Assembly (NCBI GenBank): GCA_963971285.1
Contig: OZ020245.1
Location: 24,318,983-24,382,982, forward strand
Source of the DNA: Astropecten irregularis
Taxonomy: Eukaryota > Echinodermata > Asteroidea > Paxillosida > Astropectinidae
Direction: 5' to 3'
DNA length: 64,000 nucleotides
The notes under the pieces are model-generated. The model had not been told where the DNA came from, made no database searches, and saw nothing but the letters and a program-made list of their open reading frames with translations. This document shows positions 15,001 to 31,345 of this stretch, piece by piece. The position numbers and the translations under genes were made by a program. Each line of letters begins with the position of its first letter. Positions within the stretch are counted from its first letter, which is position 1.

Positions 15001-17046
15001 ATAGTAAATAACTTGAGGTCTCTCTCGGGTAGACCCAACTAACTGGTCCCTTGGTCGGGCTGCTTAATTTTTGTTCTAATTCTTTCAGAGTCACATCAGA
15101 AAACTTTAAGGAACTCCCTCTAGCTTCTAGCCACTAAGTGACTCACTGGAACCCCCAAGCCTTCTCCTGTTTCTCTATTGGCTAAACTTGTCTCAATCCA
15201 AAAAAATGCCAAAATCAAAATAATTTTTTCTCTCCTTCAGGTTTTTCGAAATGCAACATCCACTGAGACCTTCAAGAAACTTTCAAAGACCCACTTGTTT
15301 TTATATCTCATCACAGGAACATTCCAAGCCGAAATGCCAAGGGTTGTTAGATTTGTGCTATACTATAGGGATGCTTTGCATTGTTGGACTTTGACAGATT
15401 CAGGAAGGTTCCGAGTGTTGGGGCGGGGAGGGGGTTTCCAAATGTGCCATATAGGGGTACTTCAATTGTTAGTTTTTTGATAATTCAGAAAATTTGACTA
15501 ACTATACCTGGATCTCTGCTCCTTGAGAACATCATTTGTAGGAAGCATTTCTCACTACTACTTGCATTTCCCGACATTAATGCCTGGTGGAAAATTGTAA
15601 TATAACAGTGAAATACATTGCTTCAAATGTTATGAGCTAAACGTTTCCATCGCAATGGAATCTTTCTCAAAGACTGAGTGACAAAGAGACTGCAAAATAC
15701 ATGTTCAAAACATACACACAAATCAGATGAGACACGAAGCACAATTACATGGAGGAGAGTAGGGACCTATACGACACCAGGCTTATTTCGCTACCACCAA
15801 TGGCTGCCCTAAAATGCAAGGCATTCATTGGGCCATTATGAAACCAGGCTTGAGGCTAGGCTTGGAACTTATTTCGCTACCGCCATTTGAGGCCCACAAA
15901 ACAAAATGAAGGGATTGGGTCACATGACAAAGCCGAAGAAAGGCTCCAGCTTTGTCATGTATCTCAAGCCCTTCATTTCATTTAGGACACAAAATGGCTA
16001 GTTTCAAATTATATTTCTGTGACGGAATTCAATGCAAAAGAAGACGACTCATATTGGAAGAATTTGTTTACCTGTGAGAACAGTATTTGCTTCAATTCCA
16101 CATCCACAAAATGAATGGAGCCACTTCGTTCCCCGACCACAAGAAAGAGGCTATCATCGCTCCAGGCAACCACATCAACATCAGATTCTGCAGAAAATGT
16201 GCCACGTTAACATACACATAAGTCATTGTTCAACAATTATTTTCTTTCAGCAAGCATATAATGGCTGTGTTTGTGCAGAGGGTTAGGGTTAATGGTTAAT
16301 GACCAAGTAACTCAGACATTTGGTGACTTGTGGCAATGTCTGCGTGGTTAGTTACACATTTGCTAAGAAGACATCTTACCGAAGCTCAGAGTGCTGATGA
16401 ACTTCTGGCAGGATTCATCAAACAGCGACACCTGGCACGCGGCCGCCACACAAAATCCCCCGGGGGCACAAGCTGCATTCACATGGGGGTTCTGATCCAC
16501 CTATAAGGGTCAAGGGAGGATCAATCACATAATCAATAAATTATGATGCTAAAATACAAATCATGACCAAGCTTAAAATGTAATTGTTTTCAAGCTTCAC
16601 TTTCCTACCTAATGATTTCTGCATGATTTCACAGACACAACAGGCATTTATCAAAACTCATACAATTTATTATTCATCATACAGGTATAATTGAAAATGA
16701 AGTACGTGTGCACATCTTGGACTACACAACATGCCACTGACTTCCATTGTGAGTTGATGCCCCTACTCTATATGCACAAACTCGTGTGTAGACAACTTAA
16801 ATTCAAACCACACGTAAAAGTCGAAGGTCAGGATAACTTGAATTTTACATTAATTCCCTTCCAGTTGATGAAGGTTTTACCGGACTTTACTTAATTGATC
16901 TAGAGGTCACTACTTGCCTCTCCTCTTGGTGATATGGTTGCCAGAGTGTCCACCTGGAAGAGGGATGTACCGGATTCCTGACGGGGGCCAAAGTTGGCCG
17001 TTTCATCCCCGCCGATGCCGGCCTCAACATCATCCCAAGACGCCAT
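1..17046 (-). CDS. KNTC1: KNTC1/Rod orthologue, N-terminal half, 31 coding exons, 3' end outside window
   Basis: Kinetochore-associated protein 1 (Rod) is the large scaffold of the Rod-Zwilch-ZW10 complex, which forms the fibrous corona on unattached kinetochores and recruits Spindly/dynein and Mad1-Mad2. I joined 31 exons on the minus strand; their phases fit at every junction, giving 3496 nt (about 1165 codons), roughly half of the ~2200 aa of vertebrate KNTC1. Recognised blocks, in order, include the N-terminal SGTSLFQVDTLATIS, the propeller motif VVGERSG (exon 16072-16187), RCLTEALPE (exon 11118-11309), FRMLDRV-APELI (exon 5396-5539) and the WEAKA-AVI segment (exon 4678-4782). All align collinearly with the human protein as I recall it. 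The start is the ATG at 17044-17046, with the residues after it matching the family N-terminus. The left edge cuts the gene inside an exon (1-170). No frameshift or internal stop was seen. Small exons could have been missed between 736 and 1588. Confidence 0.95.
4224..4660. repeat. AAAC/AAAT low-complexity tract in KNTC1 intron
   Basis: Degenerate tetranucleotide run (ACAAATGAACAAATGAA and variants) over more than 400 bp. It creates long Cys/Phe-rich open frames on the minus strand that are not genes. Confidence 0.85.
5060..5260 (+). repeat. Dispersed retroelement-like repeat with hammerhead-like motif, copy 1
   Basis: Holds CTGATGA (5092-5098), a six-base stem GACTGG/CTAGTT (5100-5105 and 5112-5117) and GAAAC (5118-5122). 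About 130 bp downstream (CCATGCAAAGCCTCAAATCT etc.) is shared with 37860-38035. Lies in a KNTC1 intron, on the strand opposite the gene. Confidence 0.6.
8788..8941. mobile_element. GGGGTCGATTTCA-type MITE, copy 1
   Basis: Starts GGGGTCGATTTCATG and ends TGAAATCGAGCCC, near-perfect inverted ends. The interior has GTAACTCAAGTTAC, GGATAACCCA and GCAATGCATCATAAGTCCT, all shared with copies at 9946, 24279 and 51636. In an intron of KNTC1. Confidence 0.75.
8998..9090 (+). repeat. tRNA-derived SINE head
   Basis: GGATAGCTCAGTTGGTAGAG resembles a tRNA D-arm/A box and GGTTGTAAATTTGAATCC a decayed B box. It is followed by CCAGTCAAATTTTGTTCA, the same tail as the two copies at 9690-9885. The decayed B box and tail argue for a SINE, not a working tRNA. 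Confidence 0.6.
9690..9790 (-). repeat. tRNA-derived SINE, minus copy of an inverted pair
   Basis: On the minus strand, GGATGGCTCAGTTGGTAGAG (A box) and GGTCGCCGGTTCGAGTCC (B box) are tRNA-like and lead into the tail CAATTTTTCTTTGTTCAC. A second copy lies head to head at about 9795-9885. Confidence 0.65.
9795..9885 (+). repeat. tRNA-derived SINE, plus copy of an inverted pair (5' truncated)
   Basis: GATTGCCGATTCGAATCCCG (B box) followed by TTTTTCTTTGTTCACTTTTC, mirroring the copy at 9690-9790. The A-box half is missing. Confidence 0.55.
9946..10087. mobile_element. GGGGTCGATTTCA-type MITE, copy 2
   Basis: Ends GGGGTCAATTTCATGAAG and TGACATTGACCCC. Same interior blocks as copy 1. In an intron of KNTC1. 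Confidence 0.75.
11462..11678. mobile_element. GGGGCCAATTTCATG-type MITE in KNTC1 intron
   Basis: Inverted ends GGGGCCAATTTCATG and CATGAAATTGACCCC. Its right end, GTGCTTAACAGCTCCATGAA, is the uninterrupted form of the site that carries an insertion in the related element at 45139-45741. Confidence 0.75.
11930..12125 (-). mobile_element. Partial TTAA-type MITE in KNTC1 intron
   Basis: The reverse complement contains the family blocks CATACTTTGG (as CCAAAGTATG), CAGATTCATGGGCAAAAATA and GTGCC(T/C)AC..GAGAAAAC, shared with 27665, 28651, 42257 and 45350. Only one half is present. Confidence 0.65.
12446..12752. mobile_element. GGGGCCCAATTTCATG-type MITE in KNTC1 intron
   Basis: Ends GGGGCCCAATTTCATGAA and CCATAAAATTTGGCCC are inverted. 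The interior repeats the end motif (TTCATGGATTCCATAAGC; GGATTCCATAAA). No ORF. Confidence 0.62.
13395..13556. mobile_element. Short palindromic MITE in KNTC1 intron (copy 1)
   Basis: Ends are inverted copies of each other (GGCTTGAGACTAGGCTTGGG at the left; CCCAAGCCTAGCCGCC at the right). The interior, including GAAGGGATTGGGCCACATGA, recurs at about 15840-16005. No coding capacity. Non-autonomous DNA transposon, superfamily unknown. Confidence 0.7.
15840..16005. mobile_element. Short MITE in KNTC1 intron (copy 2)
   Basis: Shares its left half almost exactly with the copy at 13395-13556 (GAGGCTAGGCTTGG, then the GGGATTGGGTCACATGAC block and AAGCCGAAGAAAGGCTCCAG), but lacks the matching right end. 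Confidence 0.6.
16912..16917 (-). promoter_or_regulatory. KNTC1: GC-type 5' splice site after first KNTC1 coding exon
   Basis: On the minus strand the exon ends ...GGAGAG followed by GCAAGT, a perfect GC-AG donor consensus. The next exon starts GTGGATCAG at 16500 in phase 0. The nearest GT downstream (CAAGTAG) would shift the frame and destroy the match to the family, so the GC site is the only one that fits. Confidence 0.85.
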
Positions 17047-17185
17047 CCTAGCTGGACAAAATGGACATTACATTACAAGCAAGGATGAATAAATTATACA
17101 ACTTGAAAGTAATAAACTGCTGCAATAACTGCACATCAGCCAAAATAATGACCTGAAATATATAGAATACTTGGAGTTAAGACTA

Positions 17186-17297
17186 GGGGCCTGTTTGATT
17201 AATGCAAAGGATCCCTGATTTTGGGATCCACCTCCTATGCAGGGTACGCTGAAACGGGATCTGGATCCGCAGGATTCGCCATAAACAAACAGGCCCT
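17186..17297. mobile_element. Short MITE nested in an older dispersed repeat
   Basis: Inverted ends GGGGCCTGTTTG and CAAACAGGCCC. It splits a dispersed repeat: 17100-17185 (AATAAACTGCTGCAATAACT, AAAATAATGACCTG) and 17300-17400 (GATCCTGCTTACTGCTGCTA, ACGTCAGGCCCTCC), whose parts also occur near 940-1050, 3830-3920, 7825-7900 and 14800. Confidence 0.65.
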
Positions 17298-19928
17298 AGG
17301 ACTAGGAGGTCCGTACGTTTAGATCCTAGTCAGGAAAGCCTTTTATAAACAAAGATCCTGCTTACTGCTGCTAGGATGGAAACGTCAGGCCCTCCCAACT
17401 CCAAGCATGGCTGGAGAATCTGTTTTCCTTCCTCCGACCATGGCAGCTCCATGCTCCAAGACCAAGGTACCAACTGACCAATCAAGGTAAGGCTAAGTAA
17501 ATAACTATTTCCTTCAAACCGTAGAACTTAGTGTTTCCGCAAACCGATCCACATATTTCCAACAGAGTGCGCTAACCGTTTATAATAAATAAAAATAATT
17601 AATAGGGCCTACTACTACTAACAGTTAGTAGGCCTACTAAGTTAGGCCTAACAAGGAATCAAGGATCAATTCAAATCCTCGGGGATTGTGATAAGAAGGG
17701 ATCCCCAAACACATTGATTATTTTAGCCCTTATGATAGCTTCTACTCCTCAAAAATGATACTTTTGACATTCAGCAAATGTTCCTGGATCCTTAAAAGCC
17801 TAGATTGAAGAAGTTTGTGCAACATTTCGGTGTAAAAATGCAATTTTGTTAAGTGCTTCTTGCAAACTTAAAAACAGCCTGTCTAATCGCGTGAGGCCAT
17901 TTTGTCTGGTCTGGTTAGTCTAGTGCCCAGACTCAACAGATCAAGAGTCTTCAAAATGTCAGAAGGCCATTTCCCACGTCACCTGACCAATCTCGGGGGT
18001 GGAAACCAGACTATTCTCGTCTGTGGCCGTCCGTGTGGCCGTGAAATGTTCCATCTTTGTTACCGTCTTTACCCCATAATTTCCCTCAAAAATCAAAGCC
18101 CTGCCCTCTTTCCACAAAATTAACCTTGCTAATAACAATGAATAATGAGGAAGAGGACATCACCAAGGTATATTTAGGCCTAACTTTATTAAATTTAGCC
18201 TTAGGAGTTAGGTAGGCCCCTAAGTAACTTCCAAAAAGTAGTGTTCCTTTCCTTTATAGTTTTGGGACCCGTCTTATCACAATCCCTAGTCTTGTCCAAG
18301 ACGTTGATTATGCGCTAGTCCGTCCAAACAATTACCCGACCCACGTGAACAAAGTGGACCATTCCACCGCCCTACGAAATATCAACGTCTTGTTTGTTTA
18401 CTCTGGTGTCACGTGACAAAGACTGAGCGTGACCTCTGTTGGCAAAAATTGCATATTCATTGAGGTCAACAACGGGGTGCAATGCGCTGTTTTGGTCAGC
18501 GTCCAATCCACGCACGTGGTATGGCGTGATACCGTGTGCATATCACGTAATGACGGTCGTTTGAAACTCAGCCGCAACCGTATTGCCATGGAGCAATAAC
18601 AACAGATAGCTCCATGGTCATTACCAAAGGCATGGCTTGATTATACTTCGATCAACTGTCATGCGGCACAAAAAGATTTCGAGAAATTGTAGGATATGAA
18701 TAAGCCGTATTTTACAGCTTTTTGGGTTATCCTCGGGCTTTTGTTATTCGTTATTTATTGTGTATTTCATGTGTACAGTACTTTTGTATGTTGCCAAAAT
18801 AAATGAATGAATGAAGGGATGAATGAAATAATTTCACTGAATTATGATACCATGGAGTCTGTTCCCGGGCTCCATGAAGACACGGAATGATTTCGAGGGG
18901 CACGGTTAGTAAATTTATTCCATTCCCATGTTGTCTAAGAGCCTTGTTGTTCTCCGGAAAACTCTCGAATCCCCGATATTTGTGTTGCAAAATCCAAGGC
19001 CTCCAAATTCAATACGATCCGTCAGCAGCCATGGTACGATATCAATGTAGGCCTACATGTACGGCACATGTAATTTACAAGTACTGTAAATACACGTGTG
19101 TATGCGTACAGTATATAATGCTTGCGACGTCGTTGAGGTACTAGACTTCATCCCCATGCAAATTTTCTAAATATATTAATGCAAATAAGGCTACGTCATG
19201 ATGCACCGACTTCGCGGGGGGTTATTGCCCGGAATTTTCCGGGCAGTTTGGAGTAAATGGACAAGACGGTATTACAGGCTTGTGTGTGTGGCGTAGACGT
19301 TATCTCGGGTCGTTTGTTGTGTTAACACGTACACGTATGTGCGATCTGTTGGCCAGGTACAACTACGTAATACCGTCTTGAACAAGACTACACAATCCTC
19401 AAATCCTCAGTCAGCATGGTCAGGGCTCAGGCACTCAGCCAGACTCAGGGCAATGAAGACAGAAAAAACATTCTAGGATTCATTATTAACTAGAGCCGGA
19501 ATAGTATTAGGCCAAGTTAAGTCCAAGTTATTGTCTTATTCACGATTTTGACATGACCAGGCAGTCCGCCTCCTACTGACTGTCCAAGTGCTACTGCTAC
19601 TGCATGTGCACTGTCCTGTTGTTGTAATAAGTTGTATGCAGTACATAGGCGCCTACTAACTAACGTTAGACCTTAGGGCGTTAATAGGCCTACTAATTTG
19701 GGGCTCCAGTCACTGGACCTACATATATTCAAGACACAACATTCTTGGAAAGAATTCCATTGACATCGCCTCCAATATTAATAACTTACTTCAACAGATA
19801 CTAGATGTATTTACCTGTTTTCTCGCACTCAAATCTTGCCAAAATCCACTTATTTCTGTGTTATGAAGTTCCCGCGATGTGTTGGTGCCAATAGAGGGCG
19901 TCATCAAGTAATAGCTTGCGTCGTATTT

Positions 19929-20057
19929 GGGTGCGTTCGTTTAGCATCCACGGGGCATCTCTGATATGGGAATGGTCTTGTTCACTGTACAAGTTAAGCG
20001 AGAGGGTGTCGCTAAGGTTGACTGGTGTCGACTCGTTGAAGGTAAACGAACGCACCC
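19929..20057. mobile_element. 129-bp MITE with 15-bp inverted ends upstream of EGLN
   Basis: Perfect terminal inverted repeats GGGTGCGTTCGTTTA / TAAACGAACGCACCC. The right end is 48 bp before the EGLN ATG, so the element probably lies in the promoter or 5'UTR. No clear target duplication was found. Confidence 0.72.
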
Positions 20058-20069
20058 GAGGATGCAATG

Positions 20070-20092
20070 ACGTGCATTTGTATACGTGCGTG
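20070..20092 (+). promoter_or_regulatory. Cluster of three hypoxia-response-type cores before EGLN
   Basis: ACGTG at 20070-20074 and 20084-20088 and GCGTG at 20088-20092 match the HIF core RCGTG. They are within 36 bp of the start codon, in a gene family known for HIF-driven negative feedback. Short motifs occur by chance; function is inferred. Confidence 0.4.
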
Positions 20093-20105
20093 TTCAAACA
20101 TAAAC

Positions 20106-26678
<6,573 letters not shown>

Positions 26679-26685
26679 TGACAGG

Positions 26686-26980
26686 CAGGCGCGGTTCTAA
26701 AGATTTTGGGGGGGCTAGAAGAGCCATTATTTTTTGGGGGGGCTAGAAGACCCAATATTTTGGGTTCTTCTTACACTCGCTTCTGCTACGTCTTATTAGG
26801 GGTCGAAAAACATGCACATTGTAGCCCACACAACGCGTTTTTTATGTAATTTGCGCTTAATAACTGCAAAAATCCAGTATTTTTAAGAATATTTTTTTTC
26901 ACTTGCATTTTTTTGGGGGGGCTAGACAAAAAAAATTGGGGGCTACAGCCCCCCCTAGCCCCCCCGTAGAACCGCGCCTG
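26686..26980. mobile_element. hAT-like non-autonomous element at the EGLN stop codon
   Basis: Terminal inverted repeats CAGGCGCGGTTCTA (26686-26699) and TAGAACCGCGCCTG (26967-26980) are perfect, with G/C-run subterminal repeats. The 8-bp sequence ATGACAGG lies on both sides (26678-26685 and 26981-26988). An 8-bp duplication and CAGG-type ends fit the hAT superfamily. The left duplication includes the last base of the EGLN TGA, so the whole element is in the 3'UTR. Confidence 0.9.
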
Positions 26981-27362
26981 ATGACAGGACAGAATCAGCC
27001 AACTCATGAATTGAGATGGCACCTTACTTCACCCTACCATAAGTATGATTATACTACAAAAGTCAAAGTCAATCAAAATCCCAATCTACCCCCTCCCCAA
27101 ATTGGAAAAAATCAACGACCTCATTTGTGCCTATAACATTTTTTTTCTCTAAAACTTGTAATCTGAGCCATTTGTAATTTGAAGATTTATTCACACATAC
27201 TGTAACTTTTTCCCCCGTTGATTTTTAGGGGTGTGTGTGAAACATTATTGCACGTTCGGCATTGAACCAGCCTTAGATTTTCACTGATATTTAATTTACA
27301 CTGATATTTAATTTACAATACCTCTCCTTTTAGAGCTATTCTTAAATACTTTTTCTCCACTA

Positions 27363-27368
27363 AATAAA
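27363..27368 (+). terminator. Candidate EGLN polyadenylation signal
   Basis: First AATAAA after the EGLN stop codon, 685 bp downstream, beyond the inserted hAT-like element. Other signals may be used. Confidence 0.35.
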
Positions 27369-27664
27369 AAGCCTGAAATATGCTAATTCCCATTGATTTG
27401 GGTATCATTGTAAATATTAAAGATAATCAAAATTATTGTATATATATGTACATGTAAGAGACCTACACATAGCTGGTTAAAGTATATACACAAATTGGTA
27501 AATGCGGGGATTCCTGCTTAGCAATGCTTTGAAAACCTTTTAGCAAATTAAGTTCAGTTAATGCCTTCTTCATTGATTTGACTATATTTTGCATGCACAT
27601 TCATCAATCTGAATTTCCCCGGACTGTAAAGGTTGCTTTTTTTATCATAGGGAGCCTAATCATT

Positions 27665-27870
27665 GTGAACTTCATACTTTGGTTTTTGTCAAAGAATTTG
27701 AAAGAAATGCAGATTCATGGGCAAAAATATCAAGACAGATATAGTAGCAGTCATCTGTGAAATTCACAGTCCCATACGGTGCCCACTTTTTGAGAAAACA
27801 GTGAAAAGCGCTCACGGTATTTTCAAATCTATTCACAGGAGCTTTACTAAAAAGATTTCCAATGATTACT
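27665..27870 (+). mobile_element. Partial TTAA-type MITE
   Basis: Contains CATACTTTGGTTTTTGTCAA, CAGATTCATGGGCAAAAATA and CCATACGGTGCCCACTTTTT, the left half of the family at 28651 and 42257. The right half is missing. Confidence 0.7.
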
Positions 27871-28650
27871 GAAATTATCACACTTGTAGTGCTGGACGGT
27901 TTGCATGGTGGATTGGCAATTAGTTGTAAAGCTTTCAGTGACACTATGTATATTTCTCTCTCTCACTCTCTCTCACTCTCTCTTTGTTTTTCTGTAGTAT
28001 ATAGATAATAATGATAATATAGGACATTTATGTCTCTGTAATGTTGCTTTTTTCACAATCTTCGACCTTTTCGCAAAGCTGTTAGCTCGTCTCACGTGAC
28101 GGTAGATCATGTACATGTAGGCCTTTGATTGTGTTCATTCAGCACATAATTATTGCTTCTGTAGTAGGACTTCCATGGGTGAGAATGCAGAATGCATTTT
28201 CCCAATAGAAATCCGACGCATTCTTTGACATTTCTTTAACTCGAGTTTACCTTCCTTAAATCGGCAAAAACGCGTATCGCTACAAATGCATCTTGTTTAG
28301 GCAGCGGGATTTGGGTGTAGCGATTAACTCACATAAATCATTCCTTTCCATTGATGTATGGGCATAATTCATGTAGTTGATATCGAGTTCCTATTTCTTT
28401 GTGAGGATTCAGCTTTTCAGGCGGATATTGTTCGAGACTTCTCATTGTCATGGCTAAATGACATGTTTCTCTCATTTCCCTATACCGGTAGTCCTCTCAG
28501 CTCGGGACCTGCTCACACAATAATAGCCATCTACTGGTAATTACCGCCTGTTTAGATCATTTTCCCCGCCGGCGGGAATACGATTGATGACTTGTTCTGA
28601 GTCGAAGTTATCTTGGTGGAGCCATGGAACAGGCATGCAGTCCTTATAAG

Positions 28651-29040
28651 TTAAATGTAATTTCATACTTTGATTTTTGTCAAGGAAACGCAGATTCATG
28701 GGCAAAAATATCAAGAAGGATACAGTAATTGCCACCTGTGAAATTTCTAGTCCCATACGGTGCCCACTGACAGTGAAAACGCCCACAGTATTTTTCAACG
28801 TTTTTAATAATTTTGGTCTTCCTGATAACAAAATTGTTTTTTGGTCAATTGGTTTTACTCTTTTCTAGACTTTATAAATACAGCAGTTCAGGAAGAAAAA
28901 AATTAACGGTATGTTCCTTCCATCACCATCTTTATACCCTGTGAGTTATAGGTAAATCTGTGAACATTTCTGTTTCGGTATATAGGCCTATAACAGTCAT
29001 GTGGGCCCTATATGCTAACAAAGTATGGTAGTACGTTTAA
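28651..29040 (+). mobile_element. TTAA-type MITE, about 390 bp, decayed ends
   Basis: Begins TTAAATGTAATTTCATACTT and ends ACAAAGTATGGTAGTACGTTTAA in inverted relation. Interior blocks CCATACGGTGCCCACT and CATCACCATCTTTATACCCT are shared with 42257-42629 and 45350-45709. Confidence 0.78.
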
Positions 29041-30074
29041 TGAGCAAAGTAGCCGCGAGACTGCAGTTGACCAAGATGGCATAGCCGCTGCTATATTATT
29101 ACATTCAGAATTTTTTTTTGCAAGTTTGGGTTGTGCAACATAAATTGGACTTTTCTCGAAAAGGGATGTACCTGTACATGTATTGAGACCTATTTCAACC
29201 AGCATTTGATGTTTATTTAAAAGAAAATTTTTATTTCTTGATGTATATAATTACCGGTACACATTACGTGCCTTTTCATTCAACCAGTATGGTACATGTA
29301 TTTTTGTTTTTTTTGCAATCCCACATAGAATGTCACGTCATGTATAAGGTCAACATTTACAGCATATTAATCTTTTTTCGTCGGAATGATGTTATGTTTA
29401 TCTGTTTAAGTAGGCCTACTCTTGTTTTTGTTTTGTTTTTGTTTGCTTTTTGGGCTACCTTAATATAATTAATCAATATTACACATATTCTAAAAAGACT
29501 AAGGGAAGACATTTCTGATTCTTTATTGCGTTCGTCATTCAGAACATAATATTCAGGAACCATTTAAATTAGCCCAACAGATGATAGCGTCTTCGTAATG
29601 CAAAGATATGTGCATCTATGATAACTTACAGTTTCAAGCCGTCTTGTTTAAGGCTTAAGCTTAGATTCGTGCTGACGAGAGTTCTATATAACTCAAATTA
29701 AATTGATTGGAAAAAATCATTTCATATAGACAATAGACAAACATAATGAATGGCCATGAATTATACGTTTCCACATGCACGTAATTCTGTATACGGCCTA
29801 TAGTCTTAAGAATAGTGCACCTTGCGGCAGGAAACGTTTGGACATTAGTTACTATGTTGCCTCGCAGCTGACAATATATACACCTTCCTGTTTGGGGAAG
29901 TGCTTGTGATGTAAATTCTATACGTAAATGAAGACATTTCCTGGTGTGTTTTTTTGCATTGTGTTATTGATGTCTGTTTAATTGTATGACGACTAGTGTA
30001 TAAGTCATCAGGCCCGGGTGTTCATTAATACATGGCATACTTTATGCAGCTATAGGCCTATACCGAATGTTGAA

Positions 30075-30250
30075 CCATTGAGCTTCTTGCCGGGTGGTCT
30101 ATATAATAGTGGTATGCATTTACACGGGTCGTCTGTTTGAATCCTACCTGAGCCAGCTTATGATTTTATTTTCATGTGCACTCAAAAAGCACTGAGCACG
30201 CAGTGCTGAAATATACGTCGGTGGATGGTAAGCCTAATTTGCATAAAAAA
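30075..30250 (+). repeat. tRNA-derived SINE, plus copy
   Basis: Same family as 23850-24030: TGCCGGGTGGTCTATATAAT, TCTGTTTGAATCCTACCTGA, then TTTCATGTGCACTCAAAAAG and a GTCGGTGGATGGTAAGCC body. Confidence 0.65.
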
Positions 30251-30645
30251 AAGTTACGGTCGTTTATAATGGAGATTACGATAACCCCATATCTTTCTTC
30301 TAACATGTTCATAATTATGTTACACACCCCGTTGTTCAACCATACTGTTCACGTTGGCTCGCAACGTTCGCTGCATGTTGATTATGTTACATCAGGTTAT
30401 TATTCCGATTAATAAGCAGTCTGCAGTATATTGTTACTTGTATTTTGTAATTTAAAAATGTTATTTAAGCAGCTTTTATGCATCGAATTAATGCTCTGGC
30501 TTTAGTATTATATATCTCATGATGCCAGAAGTTATTATTCTCAAATAATGTATTCTGAGAATTTCTGAATGGCGTTCTAAAATTAAAACTGAGCTGAGTT
30601 TCATGATTTGGAAATGAGCGCTGGGATTAAGACGAAGACACTTGG

Positions 30646-31128
30646 CATTGAAGCTGAAGCTCCGTTTTCTTGTTCAAACCAGAGAATCTACTTGAGAACC
30701 GCAGCCAAAAACCTTTTTGTTGATATCCGTTATATTGAGAATGGATTCACGAAATGGTACAGGAGCCGAGCTTAGAGTGCGCACGTGCCTAAGCCACCAA
30801 TCAGAAGCACGCTGTCTCCTGATTGGATGGGGTATCCTCCAATCAAGGATCAAGACCCAGTGCGGCCAAAACTACCAAGCACAGATATTGAGACCGCGCA
30901 AGTGTCTTCATCAGCATGACAAAGGCTATAGCTGTCCGCAGCCGAAACATTTCTGCCTTTCAGCCAACATTATAGGAGGGTTACGAAACGGAGGCTCAGA
31001 CTCAGGCTCCAGCTCCATTATTTTCGTGAATCCAAGTAACATTATGGGCATCAAAATAGAGGCTTTTGGCTGCGGTTCGGAATTGGATTCTCTGGTTTGA
31101 AAGGGGAAACAGAGCTTCAGCTTCAATG
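30646..31128. mobile_element. Foldback element with ~65-bp inverted ends
   Basis: The left end CATTGAAGCTGAAGCTCCGT and the inverted right end agree over about 65 bp, including CAAACCAGAGAATC and ACCGCAGCCAAAA. The centre contains CACCAATCAGAAGCA opposite CTGATTGG. It carries a 127-codon frame that looks accidental. Confidence 0.75.
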
Positions 31129-31163
31129 AAAAACCACAACATGTATTTTTCAGCACATGACAT

Positions 31164-31337
31164 CAGTATAGTGTAGACACGTCCTCAGACCTGGGGGGGG
31201 GGGGGGGGGGGGGGTTGATCGTGTAGCTGGGTCGTACTTCCATATACGTTTGTGCACAAAATCATTTTTATATAATTATAAAAAGTAAAAACCTGGGGGG
31301 TTGCAACCCCCCTAGCCCCCCGGGATCTACGCCCATG
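31164..31337. mobile_element. Second hAT-like non-autonomous element, 174 bp
   Basis: The 8-bp sequence CATGACAT lies on both sides (31156-31163 and 31338-31345). Ends CAGTATAGTGTAGAC and (inverted) CATGGGCGTAGATCC are degenerate inverted repeats. It has G-run/C-run subterminal blocks and a CTAGCCCCCC motif like the element at 26686, and a pure G tract at about 31194-31214. Confidence 0.7.
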
Positions 31338-31345
31338 CATGACAT

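Larger units (their letters stand above)
11118..17046 (-). other. KNTC1: KNTC1 exons for the N-terminal beta-propeller region (about residues 1-431)
   Basis: Proposed coding exons, 5' to 3' on the minus strand: 17046-16918, 16500-16380, 16187-16072, 15583-15508, 14976-14896, 14581-14547, 14392-14282, 13302-13212, 12892-12828, 12328-12210, 11846-11690, 11309-11118. Borders were set by AG and GT (one GC) dinucleotides, by reading-frame phase, and by collinearity with the vertebrate protein. In Rod this region is a WD-like seven-bladed propeller (family knowledge); here the blades show as alternating short hydrophobic strands with a VVGERSG turn. Exon 14547-14581 is only 35 nt and would be missed by ORF searching; it is needed to restore phase between its neighbours. 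An acidic run of six Asp lies in the last exon of this group. Confidence 0.88.
17047..20105. promoter_or_regulatory. Divergent intergenic region between KNTC1 and EGLN
   Basis: The two starts point away from each other, so both promoters must lie here. The minus strand just upstream of the KNTC1 ATG has TTTTGTCCAG, a possible acceptor for a 5'UTR intron. The stretch 18300-18600 is richer in CpG and contains CACGTG boxes (near 18325, 18407 and 18510), a CCAAT motif (18500) and long non-repetitive sequence, so it is one candidate promoter. Repeats occupy 17100-17400 and 19929-20057. Transcription starts cannot be fixed from sequence alone. Confidence 0.5.

Noticed and set aside
20067-20105. Upstream ATG as the EGLN start
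   Set aside because: The extra 13 residues have no family likeness and overlap the HIF-type motifs; the ATG at 20106 has the better context.
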